Origin: Clostridia bacterium
GTDB taxonomy: Bacteria > Bacillota > Clostridia > Oscillospirales > RGIG8002
Reading direction: 5' to 3'
DNA: 34,143 nucleotides
Assembly (NCBI GenBank): GCA_017438525.1
Contig: JAFRVI010000075.1
Coordinates: 1 to 34,143 of the forward strand
Every line of letters begins with the position of its first letter. Position 1 is the first letter of the stretch. Below are positions 7,530 to 14,383 of this stretch, one piece after another. Under the pieces are notes generated by a model, which worked only from the letters and a program-made list of their open reading frames with translations, was not told where the DNA came from and searched no databases. The translations under genes and the position numbers were made by a program.

Positions 7530-8822
7530 TTATCTTTCAATGGTTATTCGGCTTTCGAGATCGAACAGGCCTACCGAATTGGGGCGGGCGGCTATGTCGA
7601 TAAAGAAAGCGTCGTAATGACGGCAGTATATTTCGAGAGCTCCGTCATCGTTGTAGCTGGTGCAGCCGAACGATACGGAATATTTGTTAGTTGCGAGCGG
7701 AACAGTCAGGGAAAACTTGACGTCGGCAGTCTGTCCCTTGTCAAAGTGGCCGGTCTCAACTTTGTGGCTGAAAGTGTTTACGCCGCAGAGCTCGAGCCCC
7801 TGGGCGTTCTTGAATCCGACGGCGAAGATGGGCTCGTCCAGCGGCTCGTTGAACTTTACCTTCATTCTGATGGTTATCTGCTCGTGGCTCTTGATAGAGT
7901 TAGTCGGCTTGCCATCTGCTCCGAAGAGGCCATAATCGATGATTTCGGCCTTTTGGTTGCCGTAGATCAGAATATCGCCGTTGAGCTCGTGGTTCTTCTT
8001 CATTTCGCCGCTTTCACACTCCGCAGATAACTCGACGGATGCGTCTGCGGCCGCTTGCCGGCCGGTTTCTCCGTTGCGGTTTTCGTTCATATCGATACCG
8101 CTCATCAGCTTTTTGTACCGTTCTACGCCTTCCTTGGCGTCGCCGTCGAAGATGCACCTGCCTTGCTGAAGGATTAGTGCGCGGGTGCAGTTAGTGAGAA
8201 TATCGTTGACGTTATGCGAAACGAAAAGTATCGTCTTTTTGCGCTCCTTGAACTGCTCGAACTTCTTGAAGCACTTCATCTGGAACGCCATATCGCCGAC
8301 GGAGAGCACCTCGTCGACGATCAATATATCCGGGTCGACATTTATCGCACACGCGAAAGCGAGACGCGCGAACATACCGCTCGAATACGTCTTGACCGGC
8401 TGGTTTATGTGGTCGCCGATGTCGGCGAAGTCGATTATCTCCTGTTCGCGCGCCTTGATCTCGGCGTTCGTCAGACCGAAGATCTGGCCGTGCTGATAGA
8501 TGTTCTCAACGCCGGTAAGTTCGGGGTTGAACGCTGTGCCGAGCTCCAGCAGGGAACTGACGCGTCCGCCGAGCTTTATTTCGCCCTCGGTGGGCGCGAC
8601 GACGCCGGTTATCATCTTCAGCAGCGTGGATTTGCCCGCGCCGTTGCAGCCGAGGACGCCGACGGATTCGCCCGGATAGACGTCGAATGACATATTATCG
8701 ACCGCCGTGAAGAGGGAGTGGCGGTTCGCCTTCGGGAACATCGCCTCGACTATGATGTCCTTCTTGCGCCCGAAGACCTTGTAACGCTTGCTCAGGTTCT
8801 TTACGCTGATAATTGGCTCCAT
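7530..8822 (-). CDS. Wzt-like ABC transporter ATPase with C-terminal carbohydrate-binding domain
   Basis: A 430-residue ATPase subunit of a polysaccharide exporter, partner of the Wzm-like permease encoded just upstream. The N-terminal domain has Walker A GCNGAGKST at 58-66 and a TagH/Wzt-type signature YSSGM at 146-150. Walker B follows (ILIVDEVLSVGD, about 166-177), and the switch His is in VSHN near 203. A polar linker at about 245-280 joins a second domain at about 282-430 resembling the Wzt C-terminal beta-sandwich. In O8/O9a-type systems that domain binds the modified non-reducing end of the finished chain before export. ATG at 8822 is chosen over an upstream start at 8852 because AAGGGGGTG precedes it and MEPIISVKNL is the usual ATPase beginning. 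The extra domain implies export selected by the cap, which fits the methyltransferase and kinase-like genes downstream. Confidence 0.93.
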   Translation of the reverse strand: MEPIISVKNLSKRYKVFGRKKDIIVEAMFPKANRHSLFTAVDNMSFDVYPGESVGVLGCNGAGKSTLLKMITGVVAPTEGEIKLGGRVSSLLELGTAFNPELTGVENIYQHGQIFGLTNAEIKAREQEIIDFADIGDHINQPVKTYSSGMFARLAFACAINVDPDILIVDEVLSVGDMAFQMKCFKKFEQFKERKKTILFVSHNVNDILTNCTRALILQQGRCIFDGDAKEGVERYKKLMSGIDMNENRNGETGRQAAADASVELSAECESGEMKKNHELNGDILIYGNQKAEIIDYGLFGADGKPTNSIKSHEQITIRMKVKFNEPLDEPIFAVGFKNAQGLELCGVNTFSHKVETGHFDKGQTADVKFSLTVPLATNKYSVSFGCTSYNDDGALEIYCRHYDAFFIDIAARPNSVGLFDLESRITIER

Positions 8823-8835
8823 GTCCGCACCCCCT

Positions 8836-9669
8836 TTAAAGCACGTCGGCAAAGTCTTTTTTGTTTTTGTTAAAGACGTAGTTGCCGTAGAGGAAAACGA
8901 GCAGGGTTATTGCCCAGAAGCCCGCGGTGTAAAGCCCGTATTTCGCCGTTATTATAGGCAGGTAATCCGCCGTAAACGCCTGGCGGAAGCCGTAGACGAG
9001 GTAGGTGAACGGCGAGAAACGCAGTATCTGTCCGAGCACCGGTACCTTCGCGTCGAGTATCTTTATGTCCCAGAGGATCGCGGAGAACCAGAAAATTATC
9101 TGGATGAAGATATTGATGACCGCCGTAACGTCCGCGACCTTAGTCGCAAGCGCGGAGGTCAGGCGCGTCAGCGCCGCGAGGAAGATGAACGCGGAGGGTA
9201 TGATATAAAGGGCGAAAAGAATGTTCGGGAAGAGAGGTATGCCGGAGACCGCTCCGTAGACGGTGCAGACGATGCCGGCGATGCCGAAGACCACGAGCGA
9301 CACTATCCCGTTCGAAAGCAGCGTGAACACCGGAATTATATCGACGTTGAATACCGTCTTTTTGACGAGGTAGGAATAGGTGCGTATCGAGGTCGTCGCG
9401 CTCGTCAGTCCGTCGCTGATAAAAAGCCACATCGAGAAGCCGCTTAAAAACCAGACGACAAAGGGTATCTGCAGTCCGGACGGCGTGACGATATCGCCGC
9501 TTTTGAGTACGTAGTTGAATATGACGTAGTAGATCGTCATAAAAACGAGCGGCACGGCGAAGCCCCACACCGTTCCCAGCGACATGCTGGAGAACTTGTT
9601 GCGGAAGTCGTTGCGGCTCATCTGCCATACGAGCCGACGGTTTTTGAATACGTTTTTGATAAAATTCAT
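8836..9669 (-). CDS. Wzm-like ABC-2 permease for polysaccharide export
   Basis: A 277-residue inner-membrane permease of the ABC-2 family. The N-terminus is amphipathic and basic (NVFKNRRLVWQMSRNDFRNKFSSMSLG), a hallmark of Wzm/TagG/RfbA permeases. About six hydrophobic spans follow, starting with TVWGFAVPLVFMTIYYVIF. The C-terminal half contains the conserved SPFTYLVYGFRQAF segment. It should form the channel through which undecaprenyl-linked polysaccharide or a wall polymer crosses the membrane. ATG at 9669 (MNFIKNVF) is preferred because the longer reading frame starts in noncoding-looking sequence overlapping the promoter's transcribed region. A modest GGGAAAG site lies upstream. It is the first gene of the operon, 13 bases before the ATPase gene, and follows a consensus promoter. 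Confidence 0.93.
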   Translation of the reverse strand: MNFIKNVFKNRRLVWQMSRNDFRNKFSSMSLGTVWGFAVPLVFMTIYYVIFNYVLKSGDIVTPSGLQIPFVVWFLSGFSMWLFISDGLTSATTSIRTYSYLVKKTVFNVDIIPVFTLLSNGIVSLVVFGIAGIVCTVYGAVSGIPLFPNILFALYIIPSAFIFLAALTRLTSALATKVADVTAVINIFIQIIFWFSAILWDIKILDAKVPVLGQILRFSPFTYLVYGFRQAFTADYLPIITAKYGLYTAGFWAITLLVFLYGNYVFNKNKKDFADVL

Positions 9670-9729
9670 TTTTCTTTCCCGTTTCGTAAGTTTCCCGCGC
9701 TCAGCGGTGCGCCGCGTGAGCGTCAAGCC

Positions 9730-9758
9730 ATTATATTACTTATGGTAGGAAATGTCAA
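9730..9758 (-). promoter_or_regulatory. Consensus sigma-A promoter of the polysaccharide export operon
   Basis: On the minus strand TTGACA (9753-9758) and TATAAT (9730-9735) match the consensus perfectly with a 17-bp spacer. The start point would be near 9723, giving a leader of about 55 bases before the permease gene. No operator-like repeat was seen, so strong constitutive expression is likely. Confidence 0.88.
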
Positions 9759-9763
9759 TACGG

Positions 9764-9797
9764 CAAACGGACAGGGCGCGCTCGCCTTGCCCGTTTG
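9764..9797 (-). terminator. Hairpin after glyS, probable terminator
   Basis: CAAACGG (9764-9770) and CCGTTTG (9791-9797) close a longer imperfect stem with G-U pairs, 13 bases past the glyS stop. The minus-strand T-run is lacking, so termination may be weak. It lies just upstream of the export operon promoter and would shield it. Confidence 0.5.
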
Positions 9798-9810
9798 AAT
9801 ATGCGCGTTA

Positions 9811-11183
9811 TCAGAAGCGGAGCTTTTCGGCGATATACTTCGCGGCCTCGCTCATCGGGATGCGGACCTGCTCCATGGTATCGCGGTCGCGGGCGGTAAC
9901 GCAGCCGTCCTGCTCGCTCTCGAAGTCGTAGGTGAAGCAGACGGGCGTGCCGATTTCGTCCTCGCGGCGATAGCGCTTGCCGATGGAGCCGGCGTCGTCG
10001 AAGTCGACGTTGAATTCGCTCTTCAGCGTGCGGTAGAAGGCGAGGGCGCCTTCGTTGAGCTTCTTGGAGAGGGGCAGCACCGCCGCCTTGAAGGGCGCGA
10101 TCGCCGGATGCAGGCGGAGCACGACGCGGACGTCGCCTTCGCCGACGGTCTCCTCGTCATACGCTTCGATCATCAGCGCGAGCGTGACTCTGTCCGCGCC
10201 GAGCGACGGCTCGATGACGTAGGGCATATATTTCTCGTTCGTTTCGGGGTCGAAGTATTCAAGCGGCTCGCCGGAATGTTCGCTGTGCTGACGCAGATCG
10301 AAGTCGGTGCGGTCGGCGATGCCCAGAGCTCGCCCCAGCCGAAGGGGAAGAGGTACTCGAAATCGGTGGTCGCCTTGGAGTAGTGCGACAGCTCCTTCTG
10401 CTCGTGCTGGCGGAGCTTGAGGTTTTCCGGCTTCATGCCGAGGGAGTAGAGGAAGTCGCGGCAGTAGCCCTCCCAGTAGTCGAACCATTCAAGGTCGGTG
10501 CCGGGCTTGCAGAAGAACTCCAGCTCCATCTGCTCGAACTCGCGGATGCGGAAGATGAAGTTGCCGGGAGTGATCTCGTTGCGGAAGGACTTGCCTATCT
10601 GGCCGACGCCGAAGGGGATCTTGCGGCGCGTGGTGCGCTGGATGTTTTTGAAGTTGACGAAGATGCCCTGCGCGGTCTCGGGGCGCAGGAATAGTTCGCT
10701 CTTGCTGTCTTCGGTGACGCCCTGGAAGGTCTTGAACATGAGATTGAACTTGCGGATATCGGTGAACTCCTTGCCGCCGCAGGCGGGGCAGGTGATGCCG
10801 TTGTCGCGTATGTAAGCCATCATTTCCTCAAAGCTCATGCCGTTCGGGTTTCCGCCGGCGGCCTCGATGAGCTGATCCGCGCGGTGGCGCGCCTTGCAGC
10901 TCTTGCAGTCGGTAAGCGGGTCGGAGAAGCCGCCGACGTGGCCGGAGGCGACCCAGACCTGAGGATTCATAAGTATCGCGCTGTCGAGACCGACGTTCGT
11001 TTCGGATTCGGTGACGAACTTCTTCCACCACGCGCGTTTGATGTTGTTTTTCAGCTCGACGCCGAGCGGGCCGTAGTCCCAGGCGTTCGCCAGGCCGCCG
11101 TAGATTTCGGAGCCGGGGTATACGAAGCCCCTGTTTTTGCAGAGGGCGACTATTTTTTCCATCGTTTTTTCGGTGTTGTTCAC
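9811..11183 (-). CDS. glyS: Glycine--tRNA ligase (single-chain), interrupted by a 1-base frameshift
   Basis: Charges tRNA-Gly with glycine in the cytosol; class II, homodimeric GlyQS type. The first part (11183 to about 10325) has [20 protein letters not shown], zinc-type cysteines in CKSCKARH and CPACGGKEF, and the class II core up to GWGELW. The second part continues with [14 protein letters not shown] in another frame and runs to the stop at 9811. The break is at 10322-10324, where the minus strand reads CTCTGGGCATC and the family's GELWGIAD needs CTCTGGGGCATC. Restoring one G gives about 457 residues, the normal length. A GTG start at 11183 is supported by AAGGAG 8 bases upstream. An essential gene losing one base of a G run suggests a sequencing or assembly error, though a true lesion with another copy elsewhere cannot be excluded. 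It follows the repressor gene by 36 bases with no terminator between. Confidence 0.92.
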
Positions 11184-11219
11184 GGTAATATCTCCTTTTT
11201 AATTATTATCTGTTCGGGA

Positions 11220-11894
11220 TTATACTATCTTGCGGCGCAGCTCGACCGCGATCCCGCCTATAACGAGGGGAAGGGCGGCTATCTCGCGCTCGGAAAAATA
11301 GAGCGTGCGGTACGCCTGGTTGTTCGGCTTCAGCGTGACCGAGCGGTTGAAGTCGAGGAAGACCTTTTTCAGCGTGCCTTCCTGCTGACCGATGAAGACG
11401 AAGGCGTCCTGCCCGTTGCTGCAGACGGTCTGACGGCGGATGATAACGACGTCGCCGTCAAGATAGCGGGGCGCCATGGAATCTCCGCGCATGAGGATGC
11501 CGTAATATTCTCCGTTCCAGTCCTCGGGAATATCAAGAGTCTGTATGACCTCGGCGTTGCCGGAGGCAAACTGCGCGGCGTTCAGCGAGGAATAGACCTT
11601 GATATATCTCGTCGGCTCCGGCGGAGGCGGCGCCTGCACCGGCGGCTGGACGAAAACGAGCTGCGCGCCCGCTTCGGGCAGCACTCCGGGCGGAGTGCCC
11701 TTCGGAACGTCTCTTCCGAGCACGTAATCAATGCTGACGCCGAAAAGATCGGCGAGCAGGATCTGCTTTGCCGTATCGGGAAGAGCCCTTCCGCATTCCC
11801 AGTAGGAAACCGCGGACTGGTCGACCATCAGTTTTTCGGCAAGCGCTTTCTGCGTCAGCTTATTCTGCTTGCGCAGTTCGCATATTCTGTTCAT
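11220..11894 (-). CDS. XRE-family repressor with S24 (LexA/CI-like) peptidase domain
   Basis: A 224-residue transcription factor. An XRE helix-turn-helix occupies about 1-60 (LTQKALAEKLMVDQSAVSYWECG), followed by a proline-rich linker at 83-95. The S24 domain covers about 115-220. The putative catalytic Ser139 in MRGDSMAP and Lys176 or Lys177 in GTLKKVF are present, so self-cleavage or a vestige of it is possible. No clear Ala-Gly cleavage site was identified. ATG at 11894 is chosen because GGGAGG precedes it and the HTH begins at once; the upstream extension runs into a repeat element. It is read from a promoter at 12234-12262 whose spacer contains a palindrome, which suggests autoregulation. 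Its genes may include the divergent PAP2 and patatin pair. Phage origin is possible for the family but no phage genes are near. Confidence 0.9.
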   Translation of the reverse strand: MNRICELRKQNKLTQKALAEKLMVDQSAVSYWECGRALPDTAKQILLADLFGVSIDYVLGRDVPKGTPPGVLPEAGAQLVFVQPPVQAPPPPEPTRYIKVYSSLNAAQFASGNAEVIQTLDIPEDWNGEYYGILMRGDSMAPRYLDGDVVIIRRQTVCSNGQDAFVFIGQQEGTLKKVFLDFNRSVTLKPNNQAYRTLYFSEREIAALPLVIGGIAVELRRKIV

Positions 11895-11912
11895 CGTTCG
11901 CCTCCCAATTAA

Positions 11913-12189
11913 GACTGATTGGCGGTAAGGGCAACACGGTTTTGAACGACAGATTTTGCCCCGTTCCGTGTTAAAATGCTCGGCAATACAGCAAGTATTG
12001 CCTTGCGCTTTTGCCTTGAACGAAACAAAATCGGTCCGTTCAAAACTGCTCCGCACCTGAAAGCGAGGCAAATCCGAGGGATTTGCGGCGCGGAGGACGA
12101 CGGCGGGCTGGCGCCCGCCGAGGACAACAAACTGCAAAGCTCCGGATTTGACCGCTTATCAGGCGTATTGTCCTTATCGCCAATCAGTC
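11913..12189. mobile_element. MITE-like 277-bp palindromic element (copy B of the structured repeat)
   Basis: The ends are inverted repeats: GACTGATTGGCGGTAAGG at 11913-11930, and at 12172-12189 its reverse complement with one mismatch. Similarity extends to 26 bases with three transitions, each allowing G-U pairing in RNA. Inside lies a long hairpin with arms starting GTTTTGAACG (11939-11948) and ending CGTTCAAAAC (12037-12046), tip GGCAATAC/GTATTGCC. This hairpin is homologous to the one at the window start. No transposase or convincing ORF is inside, and no clear target duplication is visible beyond AA at both sides. It sits between the repressor gene and its promoter, so it would be transcribed as part of the repressor's leader of about 330 bases. 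Confidence 0.65.
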
Positions 12190-12233
12190 AATGACAATAA
12201 CACATAATGACACTAATAATCATTATTATACCC

Positions 12234-12262
12234 ATTATATGAGTCAACTTCATATTTGTAAA
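12234..12262 (-). promoter_or_regulatory. Promoter of the XRE/S24 repressor gene and glyS
   Basis: Minus-strand TTTACA (12257-12262) and TATAAT (12234-12239) with a 17-bp spacer, one mismatch from consensus. The spacer contains a palindrome (12238-12254) that would block polymerase if bound. The predicted start near 12227 overlaps a perfect 15-base palindrome (12214-12228). Confidence 0.8.
12238..12254. promoter_or_regulatory. Candidate operator O1: TATGAG-N5-TTCATA
   Basis: The 17-bp near-palindrome TATGAGTCAACTTCATA fills the spacer and -10 edge of the repressor promoter. The same layout recurs exactly 50 bp away at 12288-12304. Binding by the XRE repressor is inferred from position and from the matching second site. 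Confidence 0.5.
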
Positions 12263-12287
12263 GGGTTTTTCTGAAAATAATTCATAA

Positions 12288-12304
12288 TATGAACGAAATT
12301 CATA
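12288..12304. promoter_or_regulatory. Candidate operator O2: TATGAA-N5-TTCATA
   Basis: A perfect palindrome TATGAACGAAATTCATA with 6-base arms, the same architecture as O1. An extra TTCATA at 12281-12286 makes a second overlapping dyad with TATGAA at 12288-12293. It lies just upstream of the rightward extended -10 of the PAP2 gene, so one protein could control both directions. Confidence 0.5.
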
Positions 12305-12323
12305 CAAAAAGCGGGTTTTGATG

Positions 12324-12332
12324 TGTTATAAT
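12324..12332 (+). promoter_or_regulatory. Extended -10 promoter for the PAP2 gene
   Basis: TGTTATAAT gives a perfect TATAAT at 12327-12332 with the upstream TG of an extended -10. No good -35 is present at 17 bp, which is tolerable for this class. The leader would be about 110 bases. It is a unit divergent from the repressor promoter. Confidence 0.55.
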
Positions 12333-12449
12333 CGAGGAGAAACAGGGAAAACCGTCGAATTGTCAACAAAAATCGACCAATTTGACTGACAATAGGTTAT
12401 TTTATGTGAAATACGCGCCGTTTGCGGCTTTTTATACCGGAGGTATGTG

Positions 12450-13346
12450 ATGGAGCTTGATATTCTGCAGTTTATTCAGAAGATAGGCAGTGATTTTTTC
12501 GACTTCTTCTTCGGCATTTTCTCAACTCTCGGCGGAACGGCCGTAGTCGCGGCTTTTGTTCCGGTTATTTACTGGTGCTTTGACAAGGCGATGGGGGAGG
12601 AAATTGCGCTCGACGTTTTCTCCGGCTGCTACGTAAATTCTTTGCTGAAGGGAATAATCGCAAGAGCGCGTCCGGTCGCGACTCACGAGAACGAACTGCG
12701 CAGAGGCAAATACGATTACATTTACGATTCGCAGCTGCACGACGGCGAGTATCTCGCCGAATCTTTCCCGAGCGGACACTCGCAGGCGTCCGCCTCGCTT
12801 CTTTCCGGTATTGCTTACAGAAAAGGTCCGAAAAAGTACTGGCCGCTTCTCCTGATTCCCGTGCTGGTCGGCGTGTCGCGTCTTTACTTCGGAATGCACT
12901 GGCCGACGGACGTACTCGCCGGGCTCGCCGTCGGATTCTGCGTCAGCGCGGTCGTGCATATCTGCGTGAAGATCAATAAGAAAAAGACTCTCGTCGCGAT
13001 CCCGATTGTCGCCTCCGCGCTTATGTTTTTGAACTTTTTCGGAGTCGAGAGAAAGCAGCTGCTTATCACCGCCGCGCTGCTCGCGCTGATCTGGGGCGGC
13101 TGCCTCGGGATGTTGACGGAGAATAAGTATATTGAGTTCTCCACCGGAGACATAAAGTGGTGGATGCGCGTCCTGCGCCTGCCGGTCGGACTCATTGCCG
13201 TCGGGCTTTGCGCGGGCGTGGTATTCCTGCCTCTGTGGCTGCTCGGAGCGGACAAATACGTTATGATGATACCGGTTGCCCTGGTGGGCGGATTCGCGAT
13301 GGCGACCGCCGCGCCGCTGGCGTTCAGGATGTTCCGGCTGATATGA
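12450..13346 (+). CDS. PAP2-family membrane lipid phosphatase
   Basis: A 298-residue integral membrane phosphatase of the type 2 phosphatidic acid phosphatase family, which removes phosphate from lipid phosphates such as phosphatidate or undecaprenyl pyrophosphate. The three signature motifs are complete: K67-x6-R74-P75 (KGIIARARP), PSGH at 107-110, and SRx5Hx3D with S143, R144, H150 and D154. Several hydrophobic spans surround them. The C-terminal region (about 170-298) adds further membrane segments beyond the core. ATG at 12450 is favoured over the GTG at 12447 by the spacing of GGAGG (12439-12443). The gene is divergent from the repressor gene and 49 bases ahead of a patatin-like lipase gene, suggesting a lipid-remodelling pair. 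Substrate is undetermined. Confidence 0.92.
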   Translation: MELDILQFIQKIGSDFFDFFFGIFSTLGGTAVVAAFVPVIYWCFDKAMGEEIALDVFSGCYVNSLLKGIIARARPVATHENELRRGKYDYIYDSQLHDGEYLAESFPSGHSQASASLLSGIAYRKGPKKYWPLLLIPVLVGVSRLYFGMHWPTDVLAGLAVGFCVSAVVHICVKINKKKTLVAIPIVASALMFLNFFGVERKQLLITAALLALIWGGCLGMLTENKYIEFSTGDIKWWMRVLRLPVGLIAVGLCAGVVFLPLWLLGADKYVMMIPVALVGGFAMATAAPLAFRMFRLI

Positions 13347-13352
13347 AAAACG

Positions 13353-13375
13353 TCCCCGCGCCTCGTGCGCGGGGA
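13353..13375 (+). promoter_or_regulatory. GC-rich hairpin between the PAP2 and patatin genes
   Basis: TCCCCGCGC (13353-13361) pairs perfectly with GCGCGGGGA (13367-13375) around CTCGT. No T-run follows, so it is not a standard terminator. It lies 20 bases before the patatin start and could stabilise the upstream mRNA end or lower downstream expression. Confidence 0.5.
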
Positions 13376-13395
13376 TAAATGCAAAGGACGGAATC

Positions 13396-14262
13396 ATGAC
13401 GGAAGCGAAAGAAAAAACCGCGCTCATTATGGAGGGCGGGGCGATGCGCGGGATGTTCACCTGCGGCGTCATCGACGTGATGATGGAAAACGGAATAGAC
13501 TTCGAAGCCGCCGTCGGCATTTCCGCGGGGGCGGCGTTCGGCTGCAACTACAAGTCGCGCCAGATCGGCAGGGCGATAAGGTATAACAAAGCGTACTGCA
13601 AAGATCCGCGCTACTGCAGTCTGCGCTCGCTGCGCAAAACGGGCGACCTTTACGGCGTGGACTTCTGCTACCGCGAGCTCCCGCTGGAGCTTGACGTTTT
13701 CGACCGCGAGACCTTCGCCGCGGACCCGATGGACTTTTACGTCGGCGCGACGGATATAAACACCGGCGAAGCGGTATATCACAAGTGCTCGGACGGCGGC
13801 GAAGCCGACTTCGAGTGGATGCGCGCCTCCGCGTCGATGCCGCTCGTTTCGCGCGTCGTGGAGATCGACGGCCGCGAGCTGCTCGACGGCGGCGTCGTCG
13901 ACGCCGTGCCGTATCGCTTTATGGAGTCGCTCGGCTATAACCGGAACGTCATAATTCTGACTCAGCCGAAGGGCTACCGCAAAAAGAAAAGCAGGGCGCT
14001 GCCGCTTGTCAGACGCAAGCTCCGCAAATACCCGAAACTCGTCGAGGCGATGGCGGAGCGCCACCTGATGTATAACGGACAGATGGACGAGATCGACGAA
14101 CGCGAACGCGCCGGCGCCGCCCTCGTTATCCGCCCTCCCGAACCGCTGAATATAGGCCGCACGGAGAAGGACCCGGACGAACTCGAGCGCGTTTATCAAA
14201 TCGGCAGGGCGGAAGCGCTGCGCAGACTTGACGAACTGAAAGCGTTTCTCGCCGGAGAATAA
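13396..14262 (+). CDS. Patatin-like phospholipase (YjjU/RssA type)
   Basis: A 288-residue serine lipase or acyl hydrolase of the bacterial patatin family. It shows the oxyanion-hole motif GGAMRG at 14-19, the nucleophile elbow GISAG with Ser43 at 41-45, and the catalytic Asp164 in DGG at 164-166, completing the Ser-Asp dyad. Length and the motif EWMRASASMPLVS match the short patatin family rather than eukaryotic-like or toxin types. There is no signal peptide, so it is probably cytosolic, acting on membrane lipid or lysolipid. Start ATG has AAAGGA 7 bases upstream. It probably shares the promoter with PAP2. A strong two-way terminator follows at 14284-14313. Confidence 0.92.
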   Translation: MTEAKEKTALIMEGGAMRGMFTCGVIDVMMENGIDFEAAVGISAGAAFGCNYKSRQIGRAIRYNKAYCKDPRYCSLRSLRKTGDLYGVDFCYRELPLELDVFDRETFAADPMDFYVGATDINTGEAVYHKCSDGGEADFEWMRASASMPLVSRVVEIDGRELLDGGVVDAVPYRFMESLGYNRNVIILTQPKGYRKKKSRALPLVRRKLRKYPKLVEAMAERHLMYNGQMDEIDERERAGAALVIRPPEPLNIGRTEKDPDELERVYQIGRAEALRRLDELKAFLAGE

Positions 14263-14283
14263 GCGCTTAAATAAATCCGATAA

Positions 14284-14313
14284 AAAACAGAGCGTGGTAT
14301 CACGCTCTGTTTT
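14284..14313. terminator. Bidirectional intrinsic terminator
   Basis: AAAACAGAGCGTG (14284-14296) pairs perfectly over 13 bp with CACGCTCTGTTTT (14301-14313), loop GTAT. The minus strand ends in six T and the plus strand in four. It closes the patatin unit on the right and the small-ORF unit on the left. Confidence 0.88.
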
Positions 14314-14383
14314 GGTATTCCATCAGTTTTGCGACGGAAATGAATACCGGACACAAAACGATAGCCGCCAGCCAGACGCTCAT
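14300..14383 (-). CDS. Putative 27-residue single-span membrane peptide
   Basis: The predicted product begins MSVWLAAIVLCPVFI and ends SVAKLMEYQNRA: one hydrophobic span followed by a short polar tail. Its ATG overlaps the stop of the upstream 49-residue ORF as ATGA, the usual arrangement for coupled translation. Its stop falls at the edge of the terminator stem, so the transcript ends exactly with the gene. No family is recognised. The evidence is architecture only: coupling, hydrophobic span, terminator with T-run on this strand. A chance ORF remains possible at this size. Confidence 0.5.
   Translation of the reverse strand: MSVWLAAIVLCPVFISVAKLMEYQNRA

Noticed and set aside
11895..12137. 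N-terminal extension of the XRE repressor by 81 residues
   Set aside because: The extension is read through the palindromic element, is unlike any XRE protein, and a strong GGGAGG site sets the start at 11894.
12450..14262. PAP2 plus patatin as an anti-phage defence system
   Set aside because: Patatin-like effectors occur in CBASS, but no nucleotide cyclase, sensor or accessory gene is present. Both proteins look like ordinary lipid enzymes.
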